DNA of 64,000 nt from Bradyrhizobium macuxiense (GTDB lineage: Bacteria; Pseudomonadota; Alphaproteobacteria; Rhizobiales; Xanthobacteraceae). Both the position numbers and the translations under genes were made by a program. The notes beneath the pieces are model-generated. The model was given only the letters and a program-made list of their open reading frames with translations, was not told the origin of the DNA and searched no databases. Positions 24,944 to 34,778 of the stretch are shown one piece after another. The stretch is from contig NZ_VITY01000003.1 of the NCBI RefSeq assembly GCF_007993935.1, forward strand, positions 124,001 to 188,000, read 5' to 3'. The stretch's first letter is position 1. Each line of letters starts with the position of its first letter.

Positions 24944-26824
24944 TTATTTCGCCAGCCGCAGCTTGCTGAGGGCCGTGCCGATCGTGTTGAAGGTCGTCAG
25001 GATCTGGGTCGAGCTGGTCAGCATGAAGAACTTGTCGGGGCTGCTGGCGCAGTTCTTCAGCACCGTCGAGGTCGGATCGGCGGGCGTGCTGGTGTTCACC
25101 TGGATGGTGTAGATCGTGTACGCCGGGTTTCCACCGGAATCCCTCGCGTTCTGCAGATTCTGGCACTGCAAGGCCTGCCTTACGTCGATCGGATTGCCCG
25201 AGGCCTGCGAGCTGCCGTCACCGTAGTCGGGCCAGCGGTCCTCGGTGTTCAAACCGTCAGACAGGATGATGATGACCCGGTTGTAGGTGGTGTTGGAATC
25301 CTCCGCCGGCGCGTTCAGCGGACCGCCCACCAGCAGCGACTGCCACGCCCAGGCGATGCCAACCGACTGGTCTGTGCCGCCGGTCGGCTGCATGGCGTTG
25401 ACGGCGTTCTTCAGCGCGGTCCAGTCGTAGCTCAGCGGAATCAGCGGCTCGAGCTGCGGCGAGGCGCTGCTGCTGCAGTAATACGAGCTGTTCTCGTAAT
25501 ACTCGTTGGCCGGGAACAGCGTGGTGACGTCGGATGTATTCGGCAGCACGCCGGTCGCATCGTTCGGCTGGCTGCGGTCGGTGACGCAGCCCGTCCAGTT
25601 GCTGATCGGATTGGTGGACGCAAGCAGCCAGTTGTTTGCCACCGTCGGGGTCTGATTGGTGGAGGTCCACTTGTTGTTGGTCCAGCCCACCACGGCGCCG
25701 ACGCGCGGCTGCCCCAGATTGTGAACGAGGTCCAACGGGCCCGGCTGGGTCCAGTCGTGGGTGTACAGATTGCCGGAGCAGGACGTGACGCCGCCCGTGG
25801 TGGTGCAGCTGCAGCCGGTGACGTTGCTGCCGGACGAATTCTTCGGGCAGGAGCAGGACGACGAACCCGTGCAGAACACGCCGGTGCCGGCCGGTGTGCT
25901 GACCCAGCAGCCGTTGTAACGGGTGTGAGAGTTGTAGTCGACGCTCGGGCAGATGTAGCCCGAGTAGGTCCCGCTCGACGGGATGTAGTTCGCGTTGGAC
26001 GTGCTGGTCGGGCTGGTGTTGCAGGTGAAGCCGCCATTGCTGTTGGTCCACGGGCAGCGCGCGGTGGGTCCCACCGCATGCCAGTTCATCGGCAGGGACG
26101 CCTGCGTGCTGCCGTTGTTGGGCTGGGTGGTCGGCGGATTGAGCCAGTCGGTCCAGTCGATCCAGTTCTGGCCGGAATAGTTGGTGCCGACGTTGACGAC
26201 CTTGGCGAACGGAATGACGGAGACGTAGACGTCGCCGTTGTTCTTGCTCAGCGCGCTGAGCTGGTCGATCAGGCCGCCGGATCCGGCCACCGCGTTTCGC
26301 AGGGCGGTAATCTTGCCGTTATCCTGCATCGATCCCGTGTTGTCGAGGGCGAGGGCGACGCGCATCTTGACGTTGCCCCAGGTGGTGGTGGTCGAGCTGC
26401 TGAAATTCAGCTTCGGAAAACCGGCAAGCTGCATGAAGTCGGATTTGACGAAGCCGGACCCGCTCAGCAGGATGGTCGCCGCCGCGCTCGAGGTCGGGGT
26501 CGTATAGGTGGCCGTGACCGCAATGCCCTGGCCGTCCTTGTTGGTGTAGAGGCCATTGAAATAGGCCGTGGCCTTGCTCGGGATCTGCGCCGCCGTGATG
26601 TTGCCCATGGTCAGGTCCTTGGACAGCATCAGCGCGGTGGAATCGAGCGCCGCCTGCATCGAGGACCGGGCGCTGTTGGCGCGGGTATAGTCGATCGCGG
26701 CCCCCACGAAGGCGACAATCGGCAGAATCGCGAGCGTGAAGATAATAGCGACATTGCCGTCCCTTGCCCTGGAAAACCGGCGGACAGCGGCGCGGCCGCG
26801 ATTGAAAATGGCTGAGCCCAGCAT
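24944..26824 (-). CDS. TadG-like pilus/VWA protein with cysteine-rich insert
   Basis: A 626-residue protein starting at the ATG at 26824; a TTG at 26911 would add 29 residues. Residues near 15-45 (DGNVAIIFTLAILPIVAFVGAAID) are the TadE/TadG-type pilin-like membrane segment. A VWA domain follows with the MIDAS motif in ALALDNTGSMQDNGKITALR and, towards the end, RVIIILSDGLNTEDRWP. Between these lies an insert of about 200 residues rich in Gly, Ser, Thr and Cys (about ten Cys within 110 residues), which is probably outside the cell and disulfide-linked. No other tad gene is nearby. It converges with the phasin gene. Confidence 0.85.
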   Translation of the reverse strand: MLGSAIFNRGRAAVRRFSRARDGNVAIIFTLAILPIVAFVGAAIDYTRANSARSSMQAALDSTALMLSKDLTMGNITAAQIPSKATAYFNGLYTNKDGQGIAVTATYTTPTSSAAATILLSGSGFVKSDFMQLAGFPKLNFSSSTTTTWGNVKMRVALALDNTGSMQDNGKITALRNAVAGSGGLIDQLSALSKNNGDVYVSVIPFAKVVNVGTNYSGQNWIDWTDWLNPPTTQPNNGSTQASLPMNWHAVGPTARCPWTNSNGGFTCNTSPTSTSNANYIPSSGTYSGYICPSVDYNSHTRYNGCWVSTPAGTGVFCTGSSSCSCPKNSSGSNVTGCSCTTTGGVTSCSGNLYTHDWTQPGPLDLVHNLGQPRVGAVVGWTNNKWTSTNQTPTVANNWLLASTNPISNWTGCVTDRSQPNDATGVLPNTSDVTTLFPANEYYENSSYYCSSSASPQLEPLIPLSYDWTALKNAVNAMQPTGGTDQSVGIAWAWQSLLVGGPLNAPAEDSNTTYNRVIIILSDGLNTEDRWPDYGDGSSQASGNPIDVRQALQCQNLQNARDSGGNPAYTIYTIQVNTSTPADPTSTVLKNCASSPDKFFMLTSSTQILTTFNTIGTALSKLRLAK

Positions 26825-27335
26825 GACACTCTCATCGAAATTATTGATGGCGCCATCATCTCTACGCGCGCGGCTAAACAGATGGTGAATCGAGCCAGGG
26901 AAACCTGGCAACTGGTACCGGTGGGGCCCAAAAGCAGGGCAAAACCGCGCGCCATCCTCAATGCCGTCTGAATTGGATGCCCCGATCCTTTGTCAAATCA
27001 GGCAGAAATGATTAACCTTCCGAGGGTTGCCGCGCCGGGAATCGGACCGGTGGGCTACGGCGGGTCTGCGCTTGCGGCAGGGCGTCGCGAGGCCCATATT
27101 CGGGAGGACGATCCGGCCGCCGGATCGGACCGGGAGCGGCAATCTGGAAAGCTTGCTGGGGGTTCCGCGATCAGCCTTGCGGCAATCGCGACCAGCTTCC
27201 AATCGCCATCCGGTTTCCCGCCGGTCTCCCTTGGGGAATTCGAACGCCTGAACCATGTTGCGATCCACGTTGATAGTCCCGATCTCCGAGCCGGTTTCGT
27301 CCATGCCGGCGGTGCCCGCCGCGCCGGTGCCGAAA
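26825..27335. other. gap between the TadG-like gene and clpS
   Basis: About 510 bases with no gene I can support. It contains a perfect 19-base palindrome (27109-27127) and the region from 27255 may belong to clpS if an upstream start is used. Confidence 0.5.
27109..27127. promoter_or_regulatory. perfect 19-base palindrome upstream of clpS
   Basis: CGATCCGGC (27109-27117) and GCCGGATCG (27119-27127) are perfect arms around one base. It lies about 210 bases before the clpS start and could be an operator or a transcript hairpin. Confidence 0.35.
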
Positions 27336-27668
27336 ATGAGCAATGACGACAACCGCAATGGCGCGGGCAACGGTCCGTCGACCTCGGTCATCACCAAGGT
27401 CAAGCCGAAGACCAAGCGCCCGAACCTGTATCGCGTCCTGATCCTGAACGACGACTACACGCCGATGGAGTTCGTCGTTCACGTGCTGGAACGATTCTTC
27501 AACAAGGACGCCGAGGCCGCGACCACGATCATGCTGCACGTTCACCATCACGGGATCGGTGAGTGCGGCGTGTTTACCTATGAGATCGCCGAGACCAAAG
27601 TGACACAAGTCATGGACTTCGCGCGCAAGCATCAGCATCCACTGCAATGCGTGATGGAAAAGAAGTAA
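27336..27668 (+). CDS. clpS: ClpS adaptor of the ClpAP protease
   Basis: A 110-residue adaptor that delivers N-end-rule substrates to ClpA. The core [37 protein letters not shown] and [20 protein letters not shown] are typical of ClpS; the DDYTPM segment forms the N-degron pocket. The ATG at 27336 follows the usual family length. In-frame ATGs at 27255 and 27303 give longer forms and none of the three has a clear ribosome site, so the start is uncertain. The partner clpA follows 259 bases downstream on the same strand. Confidence 0.93.
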   Translation: MSNDDNRNGAGNGPSTSVITKVKPKTKRPNLYRVLILNDDYTPMEFVVHVLERFFNKDAEAATTIMLHVHHHGIGECGVFTYEIAETKVTQVMDFARKHQHPLQCVMEKK

Positions 27669-27927
27669 TCGGCGGGAACGAGTGACCTGCCGCGGGGAGC
27701 GGAACGGGTCTTGCATCGCGTTTTGTGACGGTGGTGAACCGCGTTCCCGTATGACCACGGGCGCGGCCGGGCGACGTTCGAGCGCCCGAAATTTAGAAGA
27801 AAACCATCACCGCGGGACCGGTCTTTCGCCACGATCCGTCGTAACTATATCAATGGCGATCACGAAGGTTGTTATTGCCTGACCCGGTAATGGCGATCAT
27901 GATGGCCGGGGGCCATAGAGGACGCGA

Positions 27928-30336
27928 ATGCCAACTTTTTCTCAAAGCCTTGAACAATCGCTGCACCGTGCATTGGCGATCGCGAACGAGCGTCACCATC
28001 AGTACGCAACGCTCGAACATCTGCTGCTGTCGCTGATCGATGACTCGGATGCGGCGGCGGTGATGCGGGCCTGCAGCGTCGATCTCGACAAGCTGAGGAC
28101 GAGCCTCGTCAATTATCTCGAGACCGAATTCGAAAACCTGGTGACGGACGGCGCGGATGACGCGAAGCCGACCGCCGGGTTCCAGCGCGTGATCCAGCGC
28201 GCGGTGATTCACGTCCAGTCGTCCGGTCGCGAGGAGGTGACCGGCGCCAATGTCCTGATCGCGATCTTCGCCGAGCGCGAGAGCCACGCTGCGTACTTCC
28301 TGCAGGAGCAGGACATGACGCGCTACGACGCCGTCAACTACATCAGCCACGGCATCGCCAAGCGGCCCGGCGTCTCCGAGGCGCGGCCGGTGCGCGGCGT
28401 CGACGAGGAGACCGAGACCAAGGGCAACGAGGACGCCAAGAAGAAGGGCGAGGCGCTCGAGACCTATTGCGTCAACCTCAACAAGAAGGCGCGCGACGGC
28501 AAGATCGACCCGGTGATCGGCCGCAATGCCGAGATCAACCGTGCGATCCAGGTGCTGTGCCGCCGCCAGAAGAACAACCCGCTGTTCGTCGGCGAAGCCG
28601 GCGTCGGCAAGACCGCGATCGCCGAAGGCCTCGCCAAGCGCATCGTCGACAGCGATGTGCCCGACGTGCTGGCAGCCGCGACCGTGTTCTCGCTCGACAT
28701 GGGCACGCTGCTCGCGGGCACCCGCTACCGCGGCGATTTCGAGGAGCGGCTGAAGCAGGTCCTGAAGGAGCTGGAGGCGCATCCCAACGCCATACTGTTC
28801 ATCGACGAGATCCACACCGTGATCGGCGCCGGCGCCACCTCCGGCGGCGCGATGGACGCCTCCAATCTGCTCAAGCCCGCGCTGGCTTCGGGCACGATCC
28901 GCTGCATGGGCTCGACCACCTACAAGGAATATCGTCAGCACTTCGAGAAGGACCGCGCGCTGGTGCGGCGCTTCCAGAAGATCGACGTCAACGAGCCGAC
29001 GGTGGAAGACGCCATCGCGATCCTCAAGGGCCTGAAGCCCTATTTCGAGGATTACCATCGGCTGAAATACACCAATGAGGCGATCGAGGCGGCGGTGCAG
29101 CTCTCCTCGCGCTACATCCACGACCGCAAGCTGCCCGACAAGGCGATCGACGTGATCGACGAGTCCGGCGCGGCGCAGATGCTGGTCGCCGAGAGCAAGC
29201 GCAAGAAGACGATCGGCATCAAGGAGATCGAGACCACGATCGCGACCATGGCGCGGATCCCGCCCAAGAGCGTGTCGAAGGATGATGCCGAGGTGCTGAA
29301 GCATCTCGAGCAGACCCTGAAGCGCACGGTGTTCGGTCAGGACAAGGCGATCGAGTCGCTGGCGGCGTCGATCAAGCTGGCGCGTGCCGGCTTGCGCGAG
29401 CCGGAGAAGCCGATCGGCAGCTATTTGTTCTCGGGTCCGACCGGCGTCGGCAAGACCGAGGTGGCCAAGCAACTCGCGGCGTCGCTCGGTGTCGAGCTGC
29501 TGCGCTTCGACATGTCCGAATACATGGAGCGGCACACCGTGTCGCGCCTGATCGGCGCGCCTCCCGGTTATGTCGGCTTCGATCAGGGCGGCCTGCTCAC
29601 CGATGGCGTGGACCAGCATCCGCATTGCGTCGTGCTGCTCGACGAAATCGAGAAGGCGCATCCGGATCTGTACAACGTGCTGCTGCAGATCATGGACCAT
29701 GGCCGGCTCACCGACCACAATGGCAAGCAGGTCAATTTCCGCAACGTGATCCTGATCATGACCACGAATGCGGGCGCGGCCGACCTTGCACGGCAGGCCT
29801 TCGGCTTCACCCGCTCGAAGCGGGAAGGCGACGATCACGAGGCGATCAACCGGCAGTTCGCGCCTGAGTTCCGCAACCGGCTGGATGCGATCGTCTCGTT
29901 CGCTCACCTCAATGCCGAGGTGATCGGCATGGTGGTCGAGAAGTTCGTGCTTCAGCTCGAGGCGCAACTCGCCGACCGCGACGTCACGATCGAGCTGTCC
30001 GAGCCCGCCAAGGCCTGGCTGATCGAGCACGGCTATGACGAGCAGATGGGCGCACGTCCGATGGCGCGTATCATCCAGGAGCACATCAAGAAGCCACTCG
30101 CGGATGAAGTTCTGTTCGGCCACCTCAAGGGCGGCGGACATGTCCGCGTCGTTCTGGTCAAGGACGAGGTGGCTGCCAAGGACAAGATCGGATTCGAATA
30201 TGTCGAGGGCCCGGTCACCCCGAAGCCCGAGAACCTGCCGCCGCGCAAGCGCAAGCCGCCGAAGGGCGGCCCGAACAACGGTGGCGGAGGCGGCACCAAG
30301 GGACCGGTCTCGAAGGGCCCGATGGTGAAGGCCTGA
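27928..30336 (+). CDS. clpA: ClpA, ATPase subunit of the ClpAP protease
   Basis: An 802-residue AAA+ unfoldase that feeds substrates to ClpP. The Clp N-domain occupies about residues 1-145. AAA module 1 has Walker [14 protein letters not shown] and Walker [14 protein letters not shown], module 2 has [13 protein letters not shown] and [13 protein letters not shown]. The ClpP-docking loop region is near [14 protein letters not shown]-terminal Pro/Lys/Gly-rich tail of about 50 residues is longer than in E. coli. It is preceded by clpS and followed by a terminator. Confidence 0.97.
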   Translation: MPTFSQSLEQSLHRALAIANERHHQYATLEHLLLSLIDDSDAAAVMRACSVDLDKLRTSLVNYLETEFENLVTDGADDAKPTAGFQRVIQRAVIHVQSSGREEVTGANVLIAIFAERESHAAYFLQEQDMTRYDAVNYISHGIAKRPGVSEARPVRGVDEETETKGNEDAKKKGEALETYCVNLNKKARDGKIDPVIGRNAEINRAIQVLCRRQKNNPLFVGEAGVGKTAIAEGLAKRIVDSDVPDVLAAATVFSLDMGTLLAGTRYRGDFEERLKQVLKELEAHPNAILFIDEIHTVIGAGATSGGAMDASNLLKPALASGTIRCMGSTTYKEYRQHFEKDRALVRRFQKIDVNEPTVEDAIAILKGLKPYFEDYHRLKYTNEAIEAAVQLSSRYIHDRKLPDKAIDVIDESGAAQMLVAESKRKKTIGIKEIETTIATMARIPPKSVSKDDAEVLKHLEQTLKRTVFGQDKAIESLAASIKLARAGLREPEKPIGSYLFSGPTGVGKTEVAKQLAASLGVELLRFDMSEYMERHTVSRLIGAPPGYVGFDQGGLLTDGVDQHPHCVVLLDEIEKAHPDLYNVLLQIMDHGRLTDHNGKQVNFRNVILIMTTNAGAADLARQAFGFTRSKREGDDHEAINRQFAPEFRNRLDAIVSFAHLNAEVIGMVVEKFVLQLEAQLADRDVTIELSEPAKAWLIEHGYDEQMGARPMARIIQEHIKKPLADEVLFGHLKGGGHVRVVLVKDEVAAKDKIGFEYVEGPVTPKPENLPPRKRKPPKGGPNNGGGGGTKGPVSKGPMVKA

Positions 30337-30358
30337 GGCGCGCGCAAGTGATCAAATG

Positions 30359-30386
30359 AAAAGGCCGGCTCACAGCCGGCCTTTTT
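30359..30386 (+). terminator. rho-independent terminator after clpA
   Basis: AAGGCCGGCT pairs with AGCCGGCCTT around a CAC loop, followed by TTTTT, 23 bases past the clpA stop. Confidence 0.85.
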
Positions 30387-30436
30387 GTTTGCGATCGTAC
30401 GGCCGGAGCATAACGGCAGCTAGTTGAGCCGGGGGC

Positions 30437-30874
30437 TTAAGCTCCCTCATAGTCGGACAGCAACTTTGCAAGCAGTTCAAGTTCGTCAGGAGATTTTTCG
30501 GTCGGATCATTGATGACGTTCTGAAGCAAATAGAACTCGGTATCGTTCTTGATCCGCCCTCGCTTGAGGATATTGGCGTAACCTCGCGAGTATCGTTTGC
30601 GCAATTCGGAGAGCGTGATGATCCCGCGGCTGATCAGCTCGGCATCCAAATTCGCAACTTCGGCTGGATCAAAAGACGACGAACGTTCCACGCAGTCATT
30701 GATCGCTTGACGCAGTCGCTGGAAAGCCATTCGAGGACTTCTGTTTTCCATGGCCTCCAAGACAGCCAGAGGCTGCTCCTCCGATGGCAGACTCTCCGTC
30801 GGCATGTATCGTTCAACATAGAACGAAAAGAAATTCTTGAGCTGCGCATACTCGCTTCGATTGAAGTTCCGCAT
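30437..30874 (-). CDS. orphan hypothetical protein, low GC
   Basis: A 145-residue mostly helical protein that I do not recognise. It has no signal peptide or membrane segment. Charged helices run throughout (RSEYAQLKNFFSFYVERY, ENRSPRMAFQRLRQAIND, DPTEKSPDELELLAKLL). The coding sequence is about half G+C by eye (27/60 and 31/60 in two sampled lines), well below its neighbours, which suggests recent acquisition. It lies between the clpA terminator and an MFS gene on the same strand, 108 bases upstream of that gene's stop. The repeated helical pattern is compatible with an immunity or regulatory protein, but this is not shown. Confidence 0.6.
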   Translation of the reverse strand: MRNFNRSEYAQLKNFFSFYVERYMPTESLPSEEQPLAVLEAMENRSPRMAFQRLRQAINDCVERSSSFDPAEVANLDAELISRGIITLSELRKRYSRGYANILKRGRIKNDTEFYLLQNVINDPTEKSPDELELLAKLLSDYEGA

Positions 30875-30982
30875 CGCTGCTTACCTTGTGGCTCGCTACC
30901 AAGCTCGAACTAGCGGGGAAGGGCAGATCGGGGGACTGTCGCGCCCCATCGCATTCCGGATTGTTGCCCGACGGATCGCGCC

Positions 30983-32404
30983 TCACTCGCCCTTCAAGCG
31001 CTGCCCCTCTTGAACCCGCACCCGCTCGGCGCCGCGGCTGCCGGCGGAGGACAGCCGCAGCGTGCTGAGGGCGGCGCCTGCGACGGCAAAGCCGACGGCG
31101 ACCATCAGCGAGATCCTTGTGCCGTCGGCCGGATAGCGCGCCAGCAGCATCGCCACCAGCGCGGCGCCGATGGTCTGTCCGAGCAGGCGCGCGGTGCCCA
31201 GCATGCCGCTGGCGCCGCCCGAGCGCTCGCGCGGGGCGGCGGCGATCATGGTGCGGTTGTTCGGGGTCTGGAACAGGCCGAAGCCGACGCCGGCGAGCGC
31301 CATGCGCCAGATCACGTCGATCGGCGCCGCGTTGGCCGGCATCAGCGCGAGCGAGCCCAGACCTATCGCGAAGATCAGCAGGCCGATGCCGCCGAGCAGG
31401 CCGGCCGGGTAGCGCTCGACCAGCCATCCGGCGAGTGGGGCGGCGAAGGCGACCGCGATCGGCCACGGCGTGATCAACAGGCCGATCTGCACAGCGGAAT
31501 ATCCGAAATGGTTCTCCAGATAGAACGGCATCGCGACGAAGGCCAGCATCTGGCCGCAGAACGAGGCGATCGAGGTGCCGATCGACAGCGCGAAGATCGG
31601 AATCCGCAACAGGTCGACCGGCAGCAGCGGCGAGGGCAGATGCTGCTGGCGCCGGTACAGCAAATGCGAGGCGACCGCGGCGACCGCGAATTCCAATGCG
31701 CAGACATACAGCGCCTCGCCATGGCCGGCACTGTCGATCGCGCTGATGCCGAACCCGAATGCGATCGCGCTCATCGCAGCGCTCTGCCAGTCGAAGGCGT
31801 GAACCGCGGGTCTCGTGTGCGGCAGGAACCGCCAGCCCAGCGCCAGCGTCACGATGCCGAGCGGGACGTTGATGGCGAACAGATAGGGCCAGGTTCCGAC
31901 CGCCAGGATGAACGAAGCGATGGTCGGGCCGACCGCGGCCGAGATCGCGACCACCAGCGCGTTGACGCCGATGCCGCGGCCGAGCTGCGAATGCGGATAG
32001 ATGAAGCGGACGAGGGCGGTATTCACGCTGAGGATACCGGCGGCGCCGAACCCTTGCAGGATGCGAGCGATCGTCAGCAGCGGCAGCGTATGCGACAGCG
32101 CGCAGAACAGCGATGCCAGCGTGAACAGCAGCAATCCCGCGAGATAGACGCGGCGATAGCCGATGATCTCGCCGAGCGAGGCGAGCGGCAGCAGCGAGAT
32201 GGTGATCGCCAGCTGATAGCCGTTGACGATCCAGATCGAGAATGCCGGGCTGGCGTTGAGATCCCGGGCAATGGTCGGCAGCGCGACATTGGCGATAGAG
32301 CCGTCGACGACGGCCATTACCAGGCCGAGCGCGATCGTGAGAATGGCCCAGTTGCGCTGCGGCTGCGGCAGCCCGTCGGGATGCTCAATAATCGCGGACG
32401 ACAT
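30983..32404 (-). CDS. MFS transporter, DHA2 family (14-helix drug exporter type)
   Basis: A 473-residue integral membrane protein with 13-14 hydrophobic segments. AVVDGSIANVALPTIARDL after the first helix and GEIIGYRRVYLAGLLLF between helices 2 and 3 (motif A region) are marks of the DHA2 family of H+-coupled drug exporters. GFGLFQTPNNRTMIAAAPRERSG is the matching C-half block. The ATG at 32404 gives MSSAIIEHPDG; a longer frame upstream lacks family resemblance. No regulator gene is adjacent. The substrate is unknown. Confidence 0.88.
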   Translation of the reverse strand: MSSAIIEHPDGLPQPQRNWAILTIALGLVMAVVDGSIANVALPTIARDLNASPAFSIWIVNGYQLAITISLLPLASLGEIIGYRRVYLAGLLLFTLASLFCALSHTLPLLTIARILQGFGAAGILSVNTALVRFIYPHSQLGRGIGVNALVVAISAAVGPTIASFILAVGTWPYLFAINVPLGIVTLALGWRFLPHTRPAVHAFDWQSAAMSAIAFGFGISAIDSAGHGEALYVCALEFAVAAVASHLLYRRQQHLPSPLLPVDLLRIPIFALSIGTSIASFCGQMLAFVAMPFYLENHFGYSAVQIGLLITPWPIAVAFAAPLAGWLVERYPAGLLGGIGLLIFAIGLGSLALMPANAAPIDVIWRMALAGVGFGLFQTPNNRTMIAAAPRERSGGASGMLGTARLLGQTIGAALVAMLLARYPADGTRISLMVAVGFAVAGAALSTLRLSSAGSRGAERVRVQEGQRLKGE

Positions 32405-32526
32405 GTCGTGAGGTTGCTCTCGGTTCCAGCTTGGCGGGCTTACCGGATGCTGGATTAACCTCGCCTTTGCAACCCCCGAAATGTCCGCCCCGGGTGCACC
32501 GAAACGAGGCCGGGGAACGCGACGGC

Positions 32527-32880
32527 TCAACCCTGGCCGAGCAGTTCCTTGATGCGCCGCTGAAGCTGCCGCTTCTTGATCTCGCTGCGGCGGACCCGCT
32601 CATCGAGGTCGCTCACCGGCGTGTCCGAGGTCATGATCCGGAAAGCGAGGCCGACCCTGTTGGCCTGGCGCCAGATCAGGCGCGCCAGGAACGAGCGGCC
32701 CTTGCGCGCGATGTTAAGATTCATCTCTTCAGGCAAACGGGCGGCGTTACCGAATTCAACGCAGGCACCGCCTTCGCTGATGTTGCGGACGACGCAATCC
32801 ATCGTCGAGCCACGTTCATTGATCTCCGCAACCGCACCGTAAAACACCTTGTCGCGTGGGGTCTGGCGCCGGTCCTGCAT
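32527..32880 (-). CDS. PilZ domain protein
   Basis: A 117-residue single-domain PilZ protein that probably binds cyclic di-GMP. The binding motifs are present: RRQTPR near the N-terminus (RxxxR) and NISEGGACVEF (D/NxSxxG) about 30 residues later. The C-terminal 40 residues form a charged helix. It is likely monocistronic. The window also encodes the diguanylate cyclase PleD, although far away. The output of this PilZ protein is unknown. Confidence 0.85.
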   Translation of the reverse strand: MQDRRQTPRDKVFYGAVAEINERGSTMDCVVRNISEGGACVEFGNAARLPEEMNLNIARKGRSFLARLIWRQANRVGLAFRIMTSDTPVSDLDERVRRSEIKKRQLQRRIKELLGQG

Positions 32881-33117
32881 GGGAAATCCTCCTCAAATGA
32901 ACGGCACAACTGTACCGGTCCGGACCTGCGAAAAGAAGGGTACGAGCGGAACCCGTTGCAGTTAGTGTAAATTGTTTGCACCTGTGAAGGCCCGGATTCC
33001 CCGCTATTTTGCGCCGCAAAGCGCCTCCGGAGCCTCGTTCTGACGGGGGTTTCTTAACGCGAACCGGTACCCGCTTCGCTCGAAAACGCGGTATTATGGC
33101 GCAAACGCCACAAGCCC

Positions 33118-33465
33118 TTACGCCTCTGGCTTAAATGGCATGTAGAACACTCCCCATGACTCACAGACGCCGCCGAAGGCTTTCATTTGTTCCGATAAGT
33201 CGGCTTGGGTCCGGATAACGAATTCATAGGTGACGTGCGCATTGATTCTAAGCTGCACGTACTGGTGTTCGTCATAGATTTCGACGTCCCGACACTTTGA
33301 CCGAAGGAGCTGGATAGCTTCAGCGGGCGGTGGCCATGCCTGAAAGTCGATATTGAAATCGATTTCGTGGGGCAGAGAAAAATCAAATCCGCGCTTCGCC
33401 ATGCTGCGAAGCACGTCCCCATCTGAATTGCGCGGCCAATCCGGGACCATCGCGATTTTGAACAT
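33118..33465 (-). CDS. RraB-like (ribonuclease E inhibitor family) small protein
   Basis: A 115-residue protein with the pattern seen in RraB-family proteins: an early DGDVLRSMAKRGFDFSLPHEIDFNIDF stretch, a central charged part, and a closing ESWGVFYMP in place of the usual YDGWG. In E. coli RraB binds RNase E and changes the set of RNAs degraded. The coding sequence is lower in G+C than its surroundings (29/60 and 27/60 in two sampled lines). It stands alone between the PilZ gene and the AraC regulator. The assignment is by pattern only and a DUF695-like role is possible. Confidence 0.5.
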   Translation of the reverse strand: MFKIAMVPDWPRNSDGDVLRSMAKRGFDFSLPHEIDFNIDFQAWPPPAEAIQLLRSKCRDVEIYDEHQYVQLRINAHVTYEFVIRTQADLSEQMKAFGGVCESWGVFYMPFKPEA

Positions 33466-33614
33466 TTGCCAGTCCTCGCGCTGGACTTAAATCTCCTCCA
33501 ATACTACCTGTTCGAGTTCTAGGGCTGCAACACACGCAAGAAAGAATATTGCGGTAAAAGACCCGCGCTTGCTCATCGTGCTCGCCATCAACTTGTCGGA
33601 TGAAGCGGTACTCT

Positions 33615-34571
33615 TCAGTTCGGCAGTCGGCTGTGCCGCCACTCGCGCGGCGACAGGCCGTAATGGTCGCGGAACACGCGGCCGAAATGCGAGAGATCGT
33701 TAAAGCCCCAGGCGAACGCGATCTCGCTGATGTGGCGATGCGCGTGTGCCGGCGAGGCGAGGTCGCGCTTGCAGCGCTCCAGCCGTTGCGCAAGCACGAA
33801 GCGCTGGAACGAGGTGTCCTCGTCGGCGAGCAGGCTGTTGACATAGCGCGGCGAGATGCCGACCGCTGCGGCGGTTTCGGTGAGGCCAAGCTCAGGGTTC
33901 GGCAGATGTGCCAGGATGTGCGCCTTCAGCCGGTAGAGCAGGGCGGAGCGGTGGGTCGAGGCCTGTAGCGCCACGCCGCCGATGCGCTCGCTGATCGCCA
34001 TCGCAAGCAAGTCCGCGGCCTGATCGGCGAGGCGGATCGCGCTGTCCGGATCGAGCCTGTCGGCGATATCAGCGAGTCCCGAGATGAACTGCCAGGCGAG
34101 CCGCTGCACCGGGCGATCGGACGTGAACGTCGTCGCCGTCAGACCCTGGGTGCCGGCAAAGCGCCGGTGCAGCATTGCGCGCGGCACCTGGAAGATGGTC
34201 TGCGTGAAGTCGTCGTTGAAGCGCAGCTCATAGGGCCGCGTGGTGTCGTAGAATGCGAACTCGCCGGGCTGGATCACGGTCTCGCGGCCGTCCTGCACCA
34301 CGCCGCCCGAGCCGCTCCGGCCGAGCGCGAACAGAACGAAATCCTCGCTGGCACGCGCGATCCGCGACGGCGTGCGCAGCACGCGCTGCCGGCTCGACGA
34401 TACGACGGAGCACTTCGCCGGACCGAGCTGCGTGCTGGTGATGGCGCCGTGGAAAGCGGAGCCGAGGTCGGACTTGCAATCCAGCTGCACGAATACGTCG
34501 CAGACGATGTCCTGCCAGAGCGCCAGGCGCCGATGCGTGGGCGCATTGTCCGTGGTGAACAGGGCCGGCAT
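33615..34571 (-). CDS. AraC-family regulator of the nitrilase/aldoxime cluster
   Basis: A 318-residue regulator with an N-terminal cupin-like AraC-binding domain (GEFAFYDTTRPYELRFND is typical) and a C-terminal AraC helix-turn-helix pair: GLTETAAAVGISPRYVNSLL and ISEIAFAWGFNDLSHFGRVFRDHYGLSPREWR. It is divergent from the nitrilase gene (208 bases between) and on that ground is expected to activate it, probably in response to an aldoxime or nitrile. GGAGG precedes its ATG. The ligand is unknown. Confidence 0.88.
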   Translation of the reverse strand: MPALFTTDNAPTHRRLALWQDIVCDVFVQLDCKSDLGSAFHGAITSTQLGPAKCSVVSSSRQRVLRTPSRIARASEDFVLFALGRSGSGGVVQDGRETVIQPGEFAFYDTTRPYELRFNDDFTQTIFQVPRAMLHRRFAGTQGLTATTFTSDRPVQRLAWQFISGLADIADRLDPDSAIRLADQAADLLAMAISERIGGVALQASTHRSALLYRLKAHILAHLPNPELGLTETAAAVGISPRYVNSLLADEDTSFQRFVLAQRLERCKRDLASPAHAHRHISEIAFAWGFNDLSHFGRVFRDHYGLSPREWRHSRLPN

Positions 34572-34778
34572 GATTTCCTCCCTTCACGAGTGCAAACGCT
34601 GGCCACGCAAGCAAGCAAGCTCCGTACCGGCGACGGCTGCGGGAATCTCCTCCGCAGTCGAATTTTCCTTCCGTCCTGGTCGAACGGCGGTCCCGGTCCC
34701 GGGGCAGCATGATGTCAGAAGCGGCCGCGGCCGATCAAGACCGAACCGGCCGGAGCGGCCGGCTGCGAGGAGGACATC

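Noticed and set aside
27850..30141. Minus-strand frame of 763 codons opposite clpA
   Set aside because: Antisense shadow of a long GC-rich gene; clpA is certain.
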